DNA from: Bacillus sp. ISL-45
GTDB lineage: Bacteria; Bacillota; Bacilli; Bacillales; Cytobacillaceae
Reading direction: 5' to 3'
Length of the DNA stretch: 64,000 nucleotides
Assembly: GCF_018613195.1 (NCBI RefSeq)
Contig: NZ_JAGGQQ010000003.1
Coordinates: 62,001 to 126,000 of the forward strand
Part shown: positions 28,122 to 37,107 of the stretch, in pieces
Layout: each line of letters begins with the position of its first letter
Numbering within the stretch: the stretch's first letter is position 1
Made by a program: the position numbers and the translations under genes
The notes under the pieces: generated by a model
Databases searched by the model: none
What the model was told of the DNA's origin: nothing
What the model saw: the letters and a program-made list of their open reading frames with translations, nothing else

Positions 28122-29072
28122 TTAATACTCGATCCTTGGATCAAAAATTGCGTACAGGATGTCTGCGATCAAATTACCGATCACGACGAATACCGCCGAA
28201 ATGACAGTCAATCCCATCAGTACCGGATAATCCCGCTGGAACGCAGAATCTACGAATAACAAGCCAATTCCCGGCCAGGTAAAGATTTTTTCAACTATAA
28301 CTGCTCCGCCAATGAAGGAAGGAATCATCAGACCAAAAATCGTGATGACTGGAATCAGTCCATTTCGAAGGCCGTGTTTATAGATGACTTTGTTCTCCTT
28401 GAATCCCTTCGCTCTAGCAGTCCTCATATAATCCTGCTTGATCACTTCCATCATGCTCGATCTTGTATACCTGGTCAGTCCTGCCATGTCCGCGGCCGCC
28501 AGAACAAATGCCGGCATGATTAAGTGATGGATTCTGTCCCAGAGACTGAACGGAGCATTCAGGGTTGCCACCCCACCTGTTGGGAACCAGTTATTCTGGA
28601 CAGCAAAAACCATGATCAGAATCAAGCCAAGAAAGAAGTTTGGTGTTGCTACGCCTAGAAAAGATGTAACAGTTACTGTATAGTCAAGCTTCGAATACGG
28701 TCTTGTGGCCGAAATGATTCCAAAAGGAATGGAAATCAACAATGCCAGCAGAGTCGAAACGACCATCAATAAAATAGTATTCGGCATCCTGTTCATGATC
28801 ATTTCCATTACAGGAACCCCTTTGCGGATCAATGAAGTACCAAAATCACCTTGAAGCATGGCTCCCAGCCATTTTAAATACTGGATATGAACAGGATCGT
28901 TAAGACCGTACCTTTCCATGAACCTGGCCTTGTCCTCAGGGCTGATCGTCGGATCCATCATCAAGCTGGCAGGATCCCCAGGCGCCAGCTTCATAATGGC
29001 AAAAGAGACGATGGTTATGCCCAGCAGCAAAGGAATGGCCATCAATATTCGGCGAATGATATAAGATAGCAT
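28122..29072 (-). CDS. Oligopeptide ABC importer 3, permease B subunit
   Basis: Membrane permease of 316 residues starting MLSYIIRRILMAIPLLLG, with EAA loop KQDYMRTARAKGFKENKVI. AAAAGGAG precedes the ATG. Only 12 bp separate it from the C-subunit gene. Sequence is closest in style to DppB/AppB-type permeases (PGDPASLMMDP after helix 1). Confidence 0.93.
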   Translation of the reverse strand: MLSYIIRRILMAIPLLLGITIVSFAIMKLAPGDPASLMMDPTISPEDKARFMERYGLNDPVHIQYLKWLGAMLQGDFGTSLIRKGVPVMEMIMNRMPNTILLMVVSTLLALLISIPFGIISATRPYSKLDYTVTVTSFLGVATPNFFLGLILIMVFAVQNNWFPTGGVATLNAPFSLWDRIHHLIMPAFVLAAADMAGLTRYTRSSMMEVIKQDYMRTARAKGFKENKVIYKHGLRNGLIPVITIFGLMIPSFIGGAVIVEKIFTWPGIGLLFVDSAFQRDYPVLMGLTVISAVFVVIGNLIADILYAIFDPRIEY

Positions 29073-29113
29073 GGCAATTCTCCTTTTAGTAATAAGAGAT
29101 AATTAAACTTGAA

Positions 29114-29136
29114 AGGGAAGGGATTCTCCCTTCCCT
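29114..29136 (-). other. Hairpin between the third binding-protein and permease genes
   Basis: A perfect 10-bp stem AGGGAAGGGA / TCCCTTCCCT with a 3-base loop lies in the 76-bp gap, with no U-tail. It parallels the palindrome behind oppA and probably stabilises the upstream message. Confidence 0.65.
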
Positions 29137-29148
29137 CCCACCCTGATC

Positions 29149-30801
29149 CTATTGTTTCAGCCACCACTTGGAGATATCATAAAAATCATCCTTCGCGTGG
29201 AACACATAGCCTTCCAGATTAGCCGGCATGACCCTGTGAACATTTGGATAATACAGGAATGTGTATGGCTGGTCTTCTGCCAGCATCTTATAAATGTCGG
29301 CATATGCTGCTTTGTACTCATCCTGATCAAGGATCTGCTTCGCTTCTTCCATCAGCTTATCCGCTTCAGGATTCGAGTACCAGACGAAGTTCAAGCCTTC
29401 TTCCATCTGGCTTGTATGGAAAATATCATACTGATCCGGGAATGTTGACAAGCTCCATCCAAGGACAAGTGCGTCGTAATTCCAGTTTGGAGCCGAGATT
29501 TGCTCGATGAACGCGCTCCATTCAACGATTTCAGGCTTCGCTTCGATTCCGACTTCTTTCAATTGTTCCTGTAGTACGACGACAATGTCTTCCCTTACCT
29601 TGTTACCTTGGTTTGTTTTTACCGTGAAGGAGAATTTCTTGCCATCTTTGTCAAGGATTCCGTCACCATCTGAGTCCTTCCAGCCAGCTTCAGCCAGTAA
29701 AGATTTTGCTTTTTCAACATCAAATTCAAATTTAGGAACATCTTCATTGTATGCAAACGATAGTGGGCTTTCTGGAACATGCGCCACTTTTCCGTCTCCG
29801 TTCATGACAGAGCTGACGATTGCTTCCCTGTCAATAGCGTGAGTGATCGCCTGGCGGACTTTTTTGTCTTTGAACAGTTCGTTCTTTTGGTTGTATCCCA
29901 AATATGTGTATGAAAGACCAAGACCAGACTCCACTTTAACACCCGGGAATGACTTGACCGTTTCAATATCTGTACCTGGGACTCCAGCTGCAAAGTGGAT
30001 ATCACCTGCCTGGATTTGTGCAATCATGGCATCCATATCTGGAACGATCTTATACGTGAGTGTATCCAGGTATGGACGGCCTTTGAAGTAATCATCGAAC
30101 GCTTCAACTTTTACATACTCTCCGTCTTTCCATTCAACGAATTTGAACGGACCAGTACCAATCGGGCTCTTAGTATTGAATTCATGCTCCCCGAGTTCAG
30201 CAACAGGGACATCCTTCAGGATATGCTCAGGCAGGATGTAGTAGCTTAATGATACTGGATAGAAGGAAGCATCCTTCTTGCTCAGCTTGAACTCGACAGT
30301 ATAATCATCAACCTTTGAAACAGATTCCATTGCTTCGAAGGCAGATCCGCGCTCACCATTGTATTCAGGATTTTTCGGGATACTGAAGGTGAACACAACG
30401 TCGTCTGCAGTGAACTCTTCACCATCATGCCATTTGATGCCTTTTTTCAATTTCGCTGTAAAAGTCAGGCCATCTTCAGAAATATCAATAGACTCCGCCA
30501 TGCTCATCGTCGGATTGAATTCAGTATCGGATGATACAAGACTGTCAAAAATGAACCCTTCAATGTCAGAGCTCGACGTATCAGTTGAGTAAAGCGGGTT
30601 GAAAACTGTTGGTGCACCAGTAGAACCAATGATCAAATCCCCGCCTTGCTGCGGACCCGAAGCCTGCTCTTCTTCTTTCTTGCCATCATCTCCAGGAGTT
30701 TCTTTTGGGTCCTCTGCATTATTTCCTGTACATGCTGTAAGGAAGATCGACAGGATCAGGGTAAGACTGATTAACAACCAGGAAGCTTTTCTTAATTTCA
30801 C
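29149..30801 (-). CDS. Oligopeptide-binding lipoprotein of importer 3
   Basis: SBP_bac_5 family binding protein. The lipobox is LTAC with Cys at residue 24, followed by an acidic linker. The domain includes TAKLKKGIKWHDGEEFTADDVVFTF and ends YDISKWWLKQ. Length is 550 residues. The start is GTG at 30801, seven bases after GGGGG; the overlapping ATG two bases earlier reads into TGA. Of the three binding proteins it looks most like AppA (QGGxL start, WWxKQ end), fitting duplication of the app operon followed by divergence. Confidence 0.92.
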   Translation of the reverse strand: MKLRKASWLLISLTLILSIFLTACTGNNAEDPKETPGDDGKKEEEQASGPQQGGDLIIGSTGAPTVFNPLYSTDTSSSDIEGFIFDSLVSSDTEFNPTMSMAESIDISEDGLTFTAKLKKGIKWHDGEEFTADDVVFTFSIPKNPEYNGERGSAFEAMESVSKVDDYTVEFKLSKKDASFYPVSLSYYILPEHILKDVPVAELGEHEFNTKSPIGTGPFKFVEWKDGEYVKVEAFDDYFKGRPYLDTLTYKIVPDMDAMIAQIQAGDIHFAAGVPGTDIETVKSFPGVKVESGLGLSYTYLGYNQKNELFKDKKVRQAITHAIDREAIVSSVMNGDGKVAHVPESPLSFAYNEDVPKFEFDVEKAKSLLAEAGWKDSDGDGILDKDGKKFSFTVKTNQGNKVREDIVVVLQEQLKEVGIEAKPEIVEWSAFIEQISAPNWNYDALVLGWSLSTFPDQYDIFHTSQMEEGLNFVWYSNPEADKLMEEAKQILDQDEYKAAYADIYKMLAEDQPYTFLYYPNVHRVMPANLEGYVFHAKDDFYDISKWWLKQ

Positions 30802-30885
30802 ATTTTTTCCCCCTTAAATTTTTACTAGTTTTCAAGACAAGCAGAAAGGTGTTCCTATCTCCCCCCTTCAAATCCTGCAGCTGCC

Positions 30886-31908
30886 CTATGTATATAGATG
30901 GCAGGCAACAAAATGATTGTTCTTGACTTCTTTGAAGTCCGGGTTCACTTGTTTGCAAAGATCAAATGCGGCTGGACACCTTGTATGGAAGACACACCCT
31001 TTTGGCGGGTTAGCCGGGCTTGGCAGCTCTCCTTTTAAAATAATCCGCTCCCTCTTTATAACACCTTTTTTCCTGGGCACCGGCACAGCTGACAGCAGTG
31101 CCTGTGTATAGGGATGGAGCGGTTCTGCATATAGCTCTTTCTTTGAGGCAAGCTCCATCATTTTCCCAAGGTACATAACCCCTACCCTGTCGCTTATATG
31201 CCTGACAACACTTAGGTCATGGGATATGAAGATATAAGTAAGGCCGAATTCTTCCTGAAGGTCTTCCATCAAATTGATGATTTGTGCCTGAATGGAGACA
31301 TCCAGTGCAGAAACTGCTTCATCAGCGATAATCAATTCCGGGTTCAACGCCAGTGTTCTGGCTATCCCGATCCTCTGCCTCTGTCCCCCCGAAAATTCGT
31401 GTGGATAACGGTTGATAAAGGAAGCATTAAGTCCTACCTTTTCCAATAAACCCTCAACATGTGCATCCCGTTCTTTGGCTTTATATATATGGTGGGTATC
31501 GAGTGGCTCCCTGATGATTGATCTCAACGTTTTCCTCGGATTGAGCGAAGCAAAGGGATCCTGGAAAATCATCTGGATATTTTTGCGCACATCCTTCCTC
31601 AAATCACTCTCTGCCAGTTGGGAGATATCCTGGCCATTGAAGATGATTTTTCCTTCAGTAGGTTCATAGAGTCGGATAATCGTTCTTCCGACAGTCGATT
31701 TGCCGCAGCCTGATTCTCCAACGATCCCTAATGTCTCTCCTTTATTCACCTTCAGATTTATTCCATCAACTGCCTTTATATGACCAACTGTCTTTTGCAG
31801 CAAACCAGCTTTGATAGGAAAGTGTTTCTTTAGGTCCTGTAATTCAAGCAAGGTTTCGGAGTTACTCTTTGATGTTTTATTTTCAAGAGATTCATTTGTT
31901 GAGATCAT
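30886..31908 (-). CDS. Oligopeptide ABC importer 3, ATPase F subunit
   Basis: ATPase with Walker [10 protein letters not shown] at residues 64-72, [30 protein letters not shown] (note EA instead of the usual EP after Walker B) and [10 protein letters not shown]. The C-terminal cysteine motif [16 protein letters not shown]...VACHLY is intact. I start at the ATG at 31908, eight bases after AGGGGG; it overlaps the D-subunit stop as ATGA. Length is 340 residues. Confidence 0.93.
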   Translation of the reverse strand: MISTNESLENKTSKSNSETLLELQDLKKHFPIKAGLLQKTVGHIKAVDGINLKVNKGETLGIVGESGCGKSTVGRTIIRLYEPTEGKIIFNGQDISQLAESDLRKDVRKNIQMIFQDPFASLNPRKTLRSIIREPLDTHHIYKAKERDAHVEGLLEKVGLNASFINRYPHEFSGGQRQRIGIARTLALNPELIIADEAVSALDVSIQAQIINLMEDLQEEFGLTYIFISHDLSVVRHISDRVGVMYLGKMMELASKKELYAEPLHPYTQALLSAVPVPRKKGVIKRERIILKGELPSPANPPKGCVFHTRCPAAFDLCKQVNPDFKEVKNNHFVACHLYT

Positions 31909-32888
31909 TTCTCCCCCTCCTTGCCATCGTGTAAAAAGCACCTTACAGACCTGGTACTGTACTTCCTCATAAGATTTGGCATTTCACTATAGCAACGGTC
32001 AAAAGCATGCGGGCAGCGTGGGGCAAAACGGCAGCCTTTTGGCAGGTTCTCGGGTGAAGGTACATTTCCTTCGATCGAGATAAGCCGCGCATGATCCTCG
32101 TCTATTGATGGAATTGAACCCATCAGACCATTTGTATAAGGATGGAGTGGGTTTTCAAACAGATCTTCCACCATTGCCTCTTCCACGACCTGGCCTGCAT
32201 ACATGACAACAACCCGGTCAGCGATATCAGAAACCACTCCTAGGTCATGTGTGATAATCAAGATGGAGGTATCGAATTTTGTGCTCAAATCCTTCATCAA
32301 GTCCAGGATTTGCGCCTGGATGGTCACGTCCAATGCTGTCGTTGGCTCATCCGCAATCAACAGCTTCGGATTACAGCTCATCGCCATCGCAATCATCACC
32401 CGCTGGCGCATGCCCCCCGAAAGCCGATGGGGATAATCATTGATGATTTCCTTTGCACGGGAAAAACCAACTAGTTCAAGCATCTCGATCGCCTTTTTCT
32501 TTGCCATCGCCTGATTCAACCCCTGATGATATGTCAGGACTTCGGTGATTTGCTCCCCGATGGTAAGCACAGGATTCAGTGATGTCATCGGCTCCTGGAA
32601 AATCATCGAAATGTCATTGCCGCGGATCCTGCACATTTCTTCCTCGCTGGCTTTAACAAGATCCCGTCCATCAAACTGGATCTGCCCGTCCACAATTTCC
32701 CCTGGCGGACTAGGAATCAATCGCATGATAGATAGAGAAGTGATACTTTTTCCAGACCCCGACTCCCCCACCAGTGCGACAGTTTCCCCTTTATTGATCA
32801 CAAGGTCTACTCCGTCTACTGCTGGAATCACTGTTTTTTTCCTTTTAAAATAGGTTTTAAGATTCTTTAGTTCCAATAAGGCTGTCAC
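31905..32888 (-). CDS. Oligopeptide ABC importer 3, ATPase D subunit
   Basis: First gene of the third peptide operon. Walker [10 protein letters not shown] is at residues 41-49, then [32 protein letters not shown] and [11 protein letters not shown]. The cysteine motif [15 protein letters not shown]...VRCFLH is present. Length is 327 residues. The start is GTG at 32888; its ribosome site is poor (GGCGGTG), so translation may be weaker than for the other two operons. Confidence 0.92.
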   Translation of the reverse strand: MTALLELKNLKTYFKRKKTVIPAVDGVDLVINKGETVALVGESGSGKSITSLSIMRLIPSPPGEIVDGQIQFDGRDLVKASEEEMCRIRGNDISMIFQEPMTSLNPVLTIGEQITEVLTYHQGLNQAMAKKKAIEMLELVGFSRAKEIINDYPHRLSGGMRQRVMIAMAMSCNPKLLIADEPTTALDVTIQAQILDLMKDLSTKFDTSILIITHDLGVVSDIADRVVVMYAGQVVEEAMVEDLFENPLHPYTNGLMGSIPSIDEDHARLISIEGNVPSPENLPKGCRFAPRCPHAFDRCYSEMPNLMRKYSTRSVRCFLHDGKEGEK

Positions 32889-32951
32889 GATTCTTGCACA
32901 CCGCCTATCTAATGAAATTGATATAAAAAGAATTGACTTTCTGACCAGTTA

Positions 32952-32966
32952 AAGATTCTGATAATT
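32952..32966 (-). promoter_or_regulatory. CodY-like operator upstream of peptide operon 3
   Basis: Reading toward the operon, AATTATCAGAATCTT matches 12 of 15 positions of the CodY consensus and lies downstream of the predicted -10. Confidence 0.5.
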
Positions 32967-32993
32967 ATTAATTATTAGAGACGTAGTTCTTTT

Positions 32994-33023
32994 ATTACAC
33001 TTTCATTACTTTTTTTAAGACAA
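32994..33023 (-). promoter_or_regulatory. Candidate promoter of peptide operon 3
   Basis: TTGTCT (33023-33018), 18-bp spacer, TGTAAT (32999-32994). The stretch AAAAAAAGTAATG...GTGTAATAA closely parallels the appD promoter region, supporting common origin. Confidence 0.45.
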
Positions 33024-33039
33024 TATTCCGTCGTTATTT

Positions 33040-33315
33040 TTTAAAAGCATGCTTTTTGAAGGAAAAATACTTTTTCAGGAAAATAGATTTAGGTATTTTT
33101 CAGTTAAGTTTGGGTGCTTAATTTTCTGTTTTTTCAGAGGCAAAGCTCGGGTAGCTAAAGAACAGGTAGTAGAGGGGAATTACTTTTATCGAAGTACTAG
33201 AGCGGGAGCATATTCGGACAATGCAGGGGCGTTCATTTTACCGGAATTCACAAACCAGCGGAAAAAACGGGGAATACACAACTTCATTTGCTCCGCACCA
33301 ATGCCAAAACAAAAT
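33040..33315. other. Intergenic stretch with a possible 52-bp direct repeat
   Basis: No gene is supported here. TTTTATCGAAGTACTAGAGC (from 33187) and TTTTACCGGAATTCACAAAC (from 33237) resemble each other about 50 bp apart, with AGAGCGGG / CCAGCGG following. The mixed GC content and internal similarity suggest a decayed intergenic element. Confidence 0.35.
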
Positions 33316-33353
33316 AAAAAGCAGAAACCCTCAACTAAACAGGGTTTCTGCTT
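33316..33353 (-). terminator. Terminator of fabF
   Basis: A 13-bp stem AAGCAGAAACCCT (33319-33331) / AGGGTTTCTGCTT (33341-33353), with a T-rich minus-strand tail. Confidence 0.9.
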
Positions 33354-33384
33354 CTATATGCGAGGGTCTCTCCCTCGTATTCCA

Positions 33385-34629
33385 TTATCCTTCGTATTTT
33401 TTGAAAGCAATTGTCGCGTTGTGGCCGCCGAAGCCCAGTGAGTTGCTGATTGCAGCATTTACCTGATGCTTGCGAGCTGTGTTTGGCACATAGTCCAGGT
33501 CACATTCTGGGTCTGGTGTTTCCAAATTGATTGTTGGCGGCAAGATTCCTTCCTTCAAAGCCAGGATCGTGAAGATGGCTTCAATCCCGCCTGCCGCTCC
33601 AAGCAAGTGGCCTGTCATTGATTTGGTTGAACTGACTGAAAGCTTGTAAGCATGCTCGCCAAATACTGATTTGATGGCCATTGTTTCATATTTATCATTA
33701 TATTCAGTGCTTGTTCCGTGGGCGTTAATGTATCCTACTTCTTCTGGTGCAAGGCCTGCATCGTCAAGAGCCATTTTCATTGCTCTTGCTCCGCCTTCCC
33801 CTTCAGGAGCTGGAGCGGTAATGTGATAGGCATCGCCGGTAGCACCATAACCAACGATTTCAGCATAGATTTTTGCTCCACGGGCCAATGCGTGCTCCAG
33901 ATCTTCAAGGACAACGATTCCCGCGCCCTCACCCATAACAAATCCATCACGATTTTTATCGAAAGGCCTGCTCGCTTTTTGCGGATCCTGATTGGTAGAT
34001 AGCGCTGTATTTGCACAGAAGCCTGCGAAAGACATTTTTGTAATCGGCGCCTCTGCCCCTCCAGTAACCATTACGTCAGCGTCGCCGCGCTGGATGACCT
34101 TGAAGGCATCCCCGATTGAGTTAGTTCCAGTCGCACATGCTGTGACAGTACAAGAGTTAAAGCCTCTCGCACCAAGTGTGATCGATACCTGTCCAGTTGC
34201 CATATCAGGAATCATCATCGGCACGAAGAAAGGGCTGACCCTGCGATATCCTCTGTTCATGAACGTTTCGTGCTGCTGTTCGAATGTCTCCATTCCGCCG
34301 ATACCAGATCCAATCCATACACCGACTCGCGGAGCATTTTCATCCGTGATTTCAAGTCCTGAATCCTTCACAGCCATCAATGATGCAGCAACCGCATAAT
34401 GAGTGAAGCGGTCCATCTTCCTTGCATCTTTCCGGTCAATAAAGTTCTCAACATTGAATTCCTTAACCTCTGCTGCAACCTTTGCAGGGAAATCATCGGC
34501 ATTCAGTCTCGTAACAGGGCCTATTCCCGATACACCTTCAAGTATATTATTCCAGGTAGTTCCCGCGTCATTTCCAAGAGGCGTAACAGCCCCGATACCA
34601 GTAACAACGACTCTGCGTTTCTCCATCAT
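33385..34629 (-). CDS. fabF: 3-oxoacyl-ACP synthase II
   Basis: Condenses malonyl-ACP with growing acyl-ACP in fatty-acid elongation. The catalytic cysteine is C165 in [15 protein letters not shown], with the two catalytic histidines in [11 protein letters not shown] and [12 protein letters not shown], and the glycine-rich end [14 protein letters not shown]. Length is 414 residues. AAGGAG is eight bases before the first of two adjacent ATGs. It is normally the second gene after fabH; here 566 bp of repeat array separates them. Confidence 0.97.
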   Translation of the reverse strand: MMEKRRVVVTGIGAVTPLGNDAGTTWNNILEGVSGIGPVTRLNADDFPAKVAAEVKEFNVENFIDRKDARKMDRFTHYAVAASLMAVKDSGLEITDENAPRVGVWIGSGIGGMETFEQQHETFMNRGYRRVSPFFVPMMIPDMATGQVSITLGARGFNSCTVTACATGTNSIGDAFKVIQRGDADVMVTGGAEAPITKMSFAGFCANTALSTNQDPQKASRPFDKNRDGFVMGEGAGIVVLEDLEHALARGAKIYAEIVGYGATGDAYHITAPAPEGEGGARAMKMALDDAGLAPEEVGYINAHGTSTEYNDKYETMAIKSVFGEHAYKLSVSSTKSMTGHLLGAAGGIEAIFTILALKEGILPPTINLETPDPECDLDYVPNTARKHQVNAAISNSLGFGGHNATIAFKKYEG

Positions 34630-34670
34630 TATTGCATCTCCTTTATCTATACCGTATTTAATATAAGACT

Positions 34671-35170
34671 GTTTTCGGGTATTAAGTTTGCATGCTCTTT
34701 TTTCATAAAGGCTGTTTTCGTAAGGCTGTTTTCGTAAAGATTGTTGTTAAAATCCTAAAGCCGATTTTAACGTGTAAAAAAGCCGTTTTGTAGTTCGGAA
34801 TTAAGTGTGCAAGCTCTTTTCTCATAATTAGCTTTAATTTTTGTGAAGAAACATGGGCCATTCAATCCTAGTTTGTAATCAATAGCAACAAAGTTTGAGA
34901 AAAGAGCCTTTCGTAAAGATTGTTGTTAAAATCCTAAAGCCGATTTTAACGTAATAGTAGGCCATTTTGTTGGTCGGTATTAAGTTTGCATGCTCTTTTC
35001 TCACAAAAGAATCAACTTTACAAAGAAAAATAGGTCATTCAATCCTATTTTGCAGTCAATAGCAACAAAGTTTGAGAAAAGAGCCTTCATAAAAGAACCA
35101 ACTTTACAAAGAAAAATAGGTCATTCACTCCTATTTTGCAGTCAGTAGCAACAAAGTTTGAGAAAAGAGC
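34671..35170. repeat. Array of A and B repeat modules between fabH and fabF
   Basis: A module: a hairpin of about 95 bp bounded by GCTCTTTTCTC and GAGAAAAGAGC, with an inner AAAATAGG/CCTATTTT stem. B module: 80-100 bp with GTTAAAATCCTAAAGCC-GATTTTAAC inside. From left to right: a fragment (34671-34706), B (34713-34812), A (34813-34907), B (34910-34991), A (34992-35084), and an A lacking its left arm (35085-35170), which is an 86-bp tandem duplication of the preceding A. Other copies are near 36960, 56229 and 61385. Confidence 0.85.
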
Positions 35171-35195
35171 CTAATATAAAGTTCTTCTATTCCGT

Positions 35196-36128
35196 TTATA
35201 GACCCCAGCGCATGGCAAGGGCGCCCCATGTCAACCCGCCGCCAAAGCCAACCATTACCACTACATCGCCGTCCTTGATTTTCCCTGCTTCCAATTCTTC
35301 AAAAAGGGAGATCGGAATTGACGCGGCTGATGTATTTCCGTATTTATGGACGGTCTTTGACATTTTTTCTACGGGGAGCTCAAGTCGCTGGCGGGCTGAT
35401 TCCATAATCCTGATATTTGCCTGATGAGGAATCAGGAAATCAACATCCTCTTTTGATAGTCCAGCTTTTTCAAGAACATTGATGCTGCTCTCACCCATTT
35501 GCCTAACCGCAAATTTGAACACTTCACGGCCATTCATCACAATATAATCATCCTGATACAGATGCTTTCCGCCGGAACCGTCAGAGCCCAACTCGAATGA
35601 AAGAACTCCTTTTCCGTCAGAAACAGGTCCCATGACAACCGCACCGGCTCCATCACCAAATAGCACGGCTGTGTTACGATCTTTCCAATCGGTTATCTTG
35701 GAAAGCTTTTCTACACCTACTATTAAAACATACTTATAAGTGCCAGCTTCAATAAATTGCTTTCCGGTAACCATTCCATACATAAATCCCGCGCACGCAG
35801 CACTCAGGTCCATCGCAGCCGCCTTTTTCGCCCCAAGCTGGTCCTGGAGCATGCACGAGACGGTAGGAAATGGCTGATCTGGAGTAACTGTCGCAACAAG
35901 AATCAAGTCGAGCTCTTCAGCTGAAATCCCAGCATTCCTGATTGCCTCCGCTGCAGCACGATAGGCTAAATCCGATGTATCCATATCGTCGCCTGCTATT
36001 CTTCTTTCTTCAATCCCTGTCCTGGTCCGGATCCACTCATCCGAAGTATCCATCCTCTTTTCCAAATCGAGATTTGTTACCACTTCCTCCGGCAAATACC
36101 GTCCAACCCCAATTATCCCTGCATTCAT
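35196..36128 (-). CDS. fabH: 3-oxoacyl-ACP synthase III
   Basis: Starts fatty-acid synthesis by joining acyl-CoA to malonyl-ACP; Bacillus enzymes use branched acyl-CoA primers. The catalytic Cys is at residue 112 ([11 protein letters not shown]), with the histidine in [10 protein letters not shown] and the asparagine in [12 protein letters not shown]. Length is 310 residues. The start is the ATG at 36128 with AAGGAG nine bases upstream. A FapR-like operator overlaps its promoter, the expected control for this gene. Confidence 0.97.
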   Translation of the reverse strand: MNAGIIGVGRYLPEEVVTNLDLEKRMDTSDEWIRTRTGIEERRIAGDDMDTSDLAYRAAAEAIRNAGISAEELDLILVATVTPDQPFPTVSCMLQDQLGAKKAAAMDLSAACAGFMYGMVTGKQFIEAGTYKYVLIVGVEKLSKITDWKDRNTAVLFGDGAGAVVMGPVSDGKGVLSFELGSDGSGGKHLYQDDYIVMNGREVFKFAVRQMGESSINVLEKAGLSKEDVDFLIPHQANIRIMESARQRLELPVEKMSKTVHKYGNTSAASIPISLFEELEAGKIKDGDVVVMVGFGGGLTWGALAMRWGL

Positions 36129-36189
36129 GGGATCCAACTCCTTTTATCTTGGATTCTGTCTATTTTCGCTAAAATTTTTATTATCAATT

Positions 36190-36236
36190 ATTATGACTTG
36201 GTACTAATTTTACCAGAAACTGCTCTTTCACTGCAA
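36190..36236 (-). promoter_or_regulatory. fabH promoter with FapR-like operator
   Basis: Reading toward fabH: TTGCAG (36236-36231), 18-bp spacer, TAAAAT (36212-36207), then ATTAGTACCAAGTCATAAT (36208-36190). This matches an ATTAGTACC half-site and five of seven positions of the opposing half. FapR represses fatty-acid genes until malonyl-CoA accumulates. Confidence 0.65.
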
Positions 36237-36406
36237 CTGAAAATTGAGATTTCCGCATATGCCCTAGTCCATGTGGCCATATGAATCATAAACTGACAGT
36301 GAAGACCGTTGCTTTTGGGCATTTTTTCAACGCGCCAGGACAGACTGGAATAAGCCAGTCTAACCAGTTGCTTAAGATCAAACTAAATAGGAAGGTGGGA
36401 GTGAAA

Positions 36407-36718
36407 ATGGAGGATGGAAGAGATAGAGACTTATTTGGTTTCAGGCTAAAGAGAGAGGATGAAGAGAGCCCAGATCAACGAGAGAGGGAGAATACGCATT
36501 TCGATCATTTTATGTTCGGGAAGCCAAGATACAAAGAAGAATCAAGTGAGCAAAATGAGAAAAATGATTCTCCCCTTAACAAGTATCTGGGACAAATCGA
36601 TTTAGATAAAGTGATGTACCATGTAGATACACTGATCACATCAGCCAAAGAGCTCAAACCGCTAGTGGGAAAGGTTAAACCTCTTTTTGATCATTTCATA
36701 GATAAAAACAAAAGCTGA
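36407..36718 (+). CDS. Small hydrophilic protein of unknown function
   Basis: A 103-residue, highly charged product in the position of B. subtilis yjzB (divergent from fabH, converging on comZ); orthology is by position only. The N-terminal half is rich in D, E and R (EDGRDRDLFGFRLKREDEES) and probably disordered. The C-terminal part forms a helical stretch (MYHVDTLITSAKELKPLVGK). I begin at the ATG at 36407, after GGTGGGAG, rather than 126 bp earlier where no ribosome site exists. The stop lies inside a terminator stem. Confidence 0.7.
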   Translation: MEDGRDRDLFGFRLKREDEESPDQRERENTHFDHFMFGKPRYKEESSEQNEKNDSPLNKYLGQIDLDKVMYHVDTLITSAKELKPLVGKVKPLFDHFIDKNKS

Positions 36719-36735
36719 GGCGAGCCTCAGCTTTT
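36710..36735. terminator. Bidirectional terminator between the small gene and comZ
   Basis: A 12-bp stem AAAAGCTGAGGC / GCCTCAGCTTTT with a 2-base gap; A- and T-flanks serve both strands. Confidence 0.85.
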
Positions 36736-36746
36736 CCTGGTGTATG

Positions 36747-36935
36747 CTATTCTTTTGCAGCATCAGCTTTTCCGAGCTCATAAGCTTCGTTCATAACATT
36801 TGTGAAAAGCGTGAAAAATGGCTGCAGGTTGTCCATAGTCAACTCAATGCCTGCCTCCTGCAGTTTTTGCTGCGCTTCCGGAAGGTACTTCATGGCAATT
36901 TGCATGAACTCCATTGTTTTGTCATTGCTTTGCAT
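36747..36935 (-). CDS. comZ: Competence regulator ComZ
   Basis: ComZ is a small protein that lowers comG operon expression in B. subtilis. The 62-residue product (MQSNDKTMEFMQIAMKYLPE..) matches its size and helical, leucine-rich pattern. AAGGAG nine bases upstream sets the start at 36935 rather than 54 bp earlier. It follows med, its operon partner in B. subtilis, but across 172 bp holding a diverged repeat element. Confidence 0.9.
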   Translation of the reverse strand: MQSNDKTMEFMQIAMKYLPEAQQKLQEAGIELTMDNLQPFFTLFTNVMNEAYELGKADAAKE

Positions 36936-36958
36936 GTCTATTATCTCCTTTAATAATA

Positions 36959-37031
36959 GCTCTTTTCGTAAATTATGTTGCTTGCACACCCTTTATCACC
37001 TATCCGATTCGGAAGCATCTTCGAAAAGAGC
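36959..37031. repeat. Diverged A-type element between med and comZ
   Basis: GCTCTTTTCG (36959-36968) and CGAAAAGAGC (37022-37031) form perfect 10-bp arms. The start TAAATTATGTTGCTTGC resembles the A module of the fabH-fabF array. It lies inside the probable med-comZ transcript. Confidence 0.6.
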
Positions 37032-37107
37032 CCGAAACCTTTCGGACTGCGGGTCAGTGCAGGTGTACGAAAAGCAGCAATCAATACGAGTAAAGCTTTA
37101 ATAATAA

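Noticed and set aside
33049-33441. Plus-strand frame running into fabF
   Set aside because: Overlaps the fabF terminator and coding end, with odd composition; better explained as intergenic element plus antisense.
34671-35170. CRISPR array
   Set aside because: The repeats are long, palindromic, of two kinds and almost contiguous, without uniform unique spacers, and no cas genes are near.
36281-36406. N-terminal extension of the small gene between fabH and comZ
   Set aside because: No ribosome site at the earlier start; the ATG at 36407 has one and begins the charged region.
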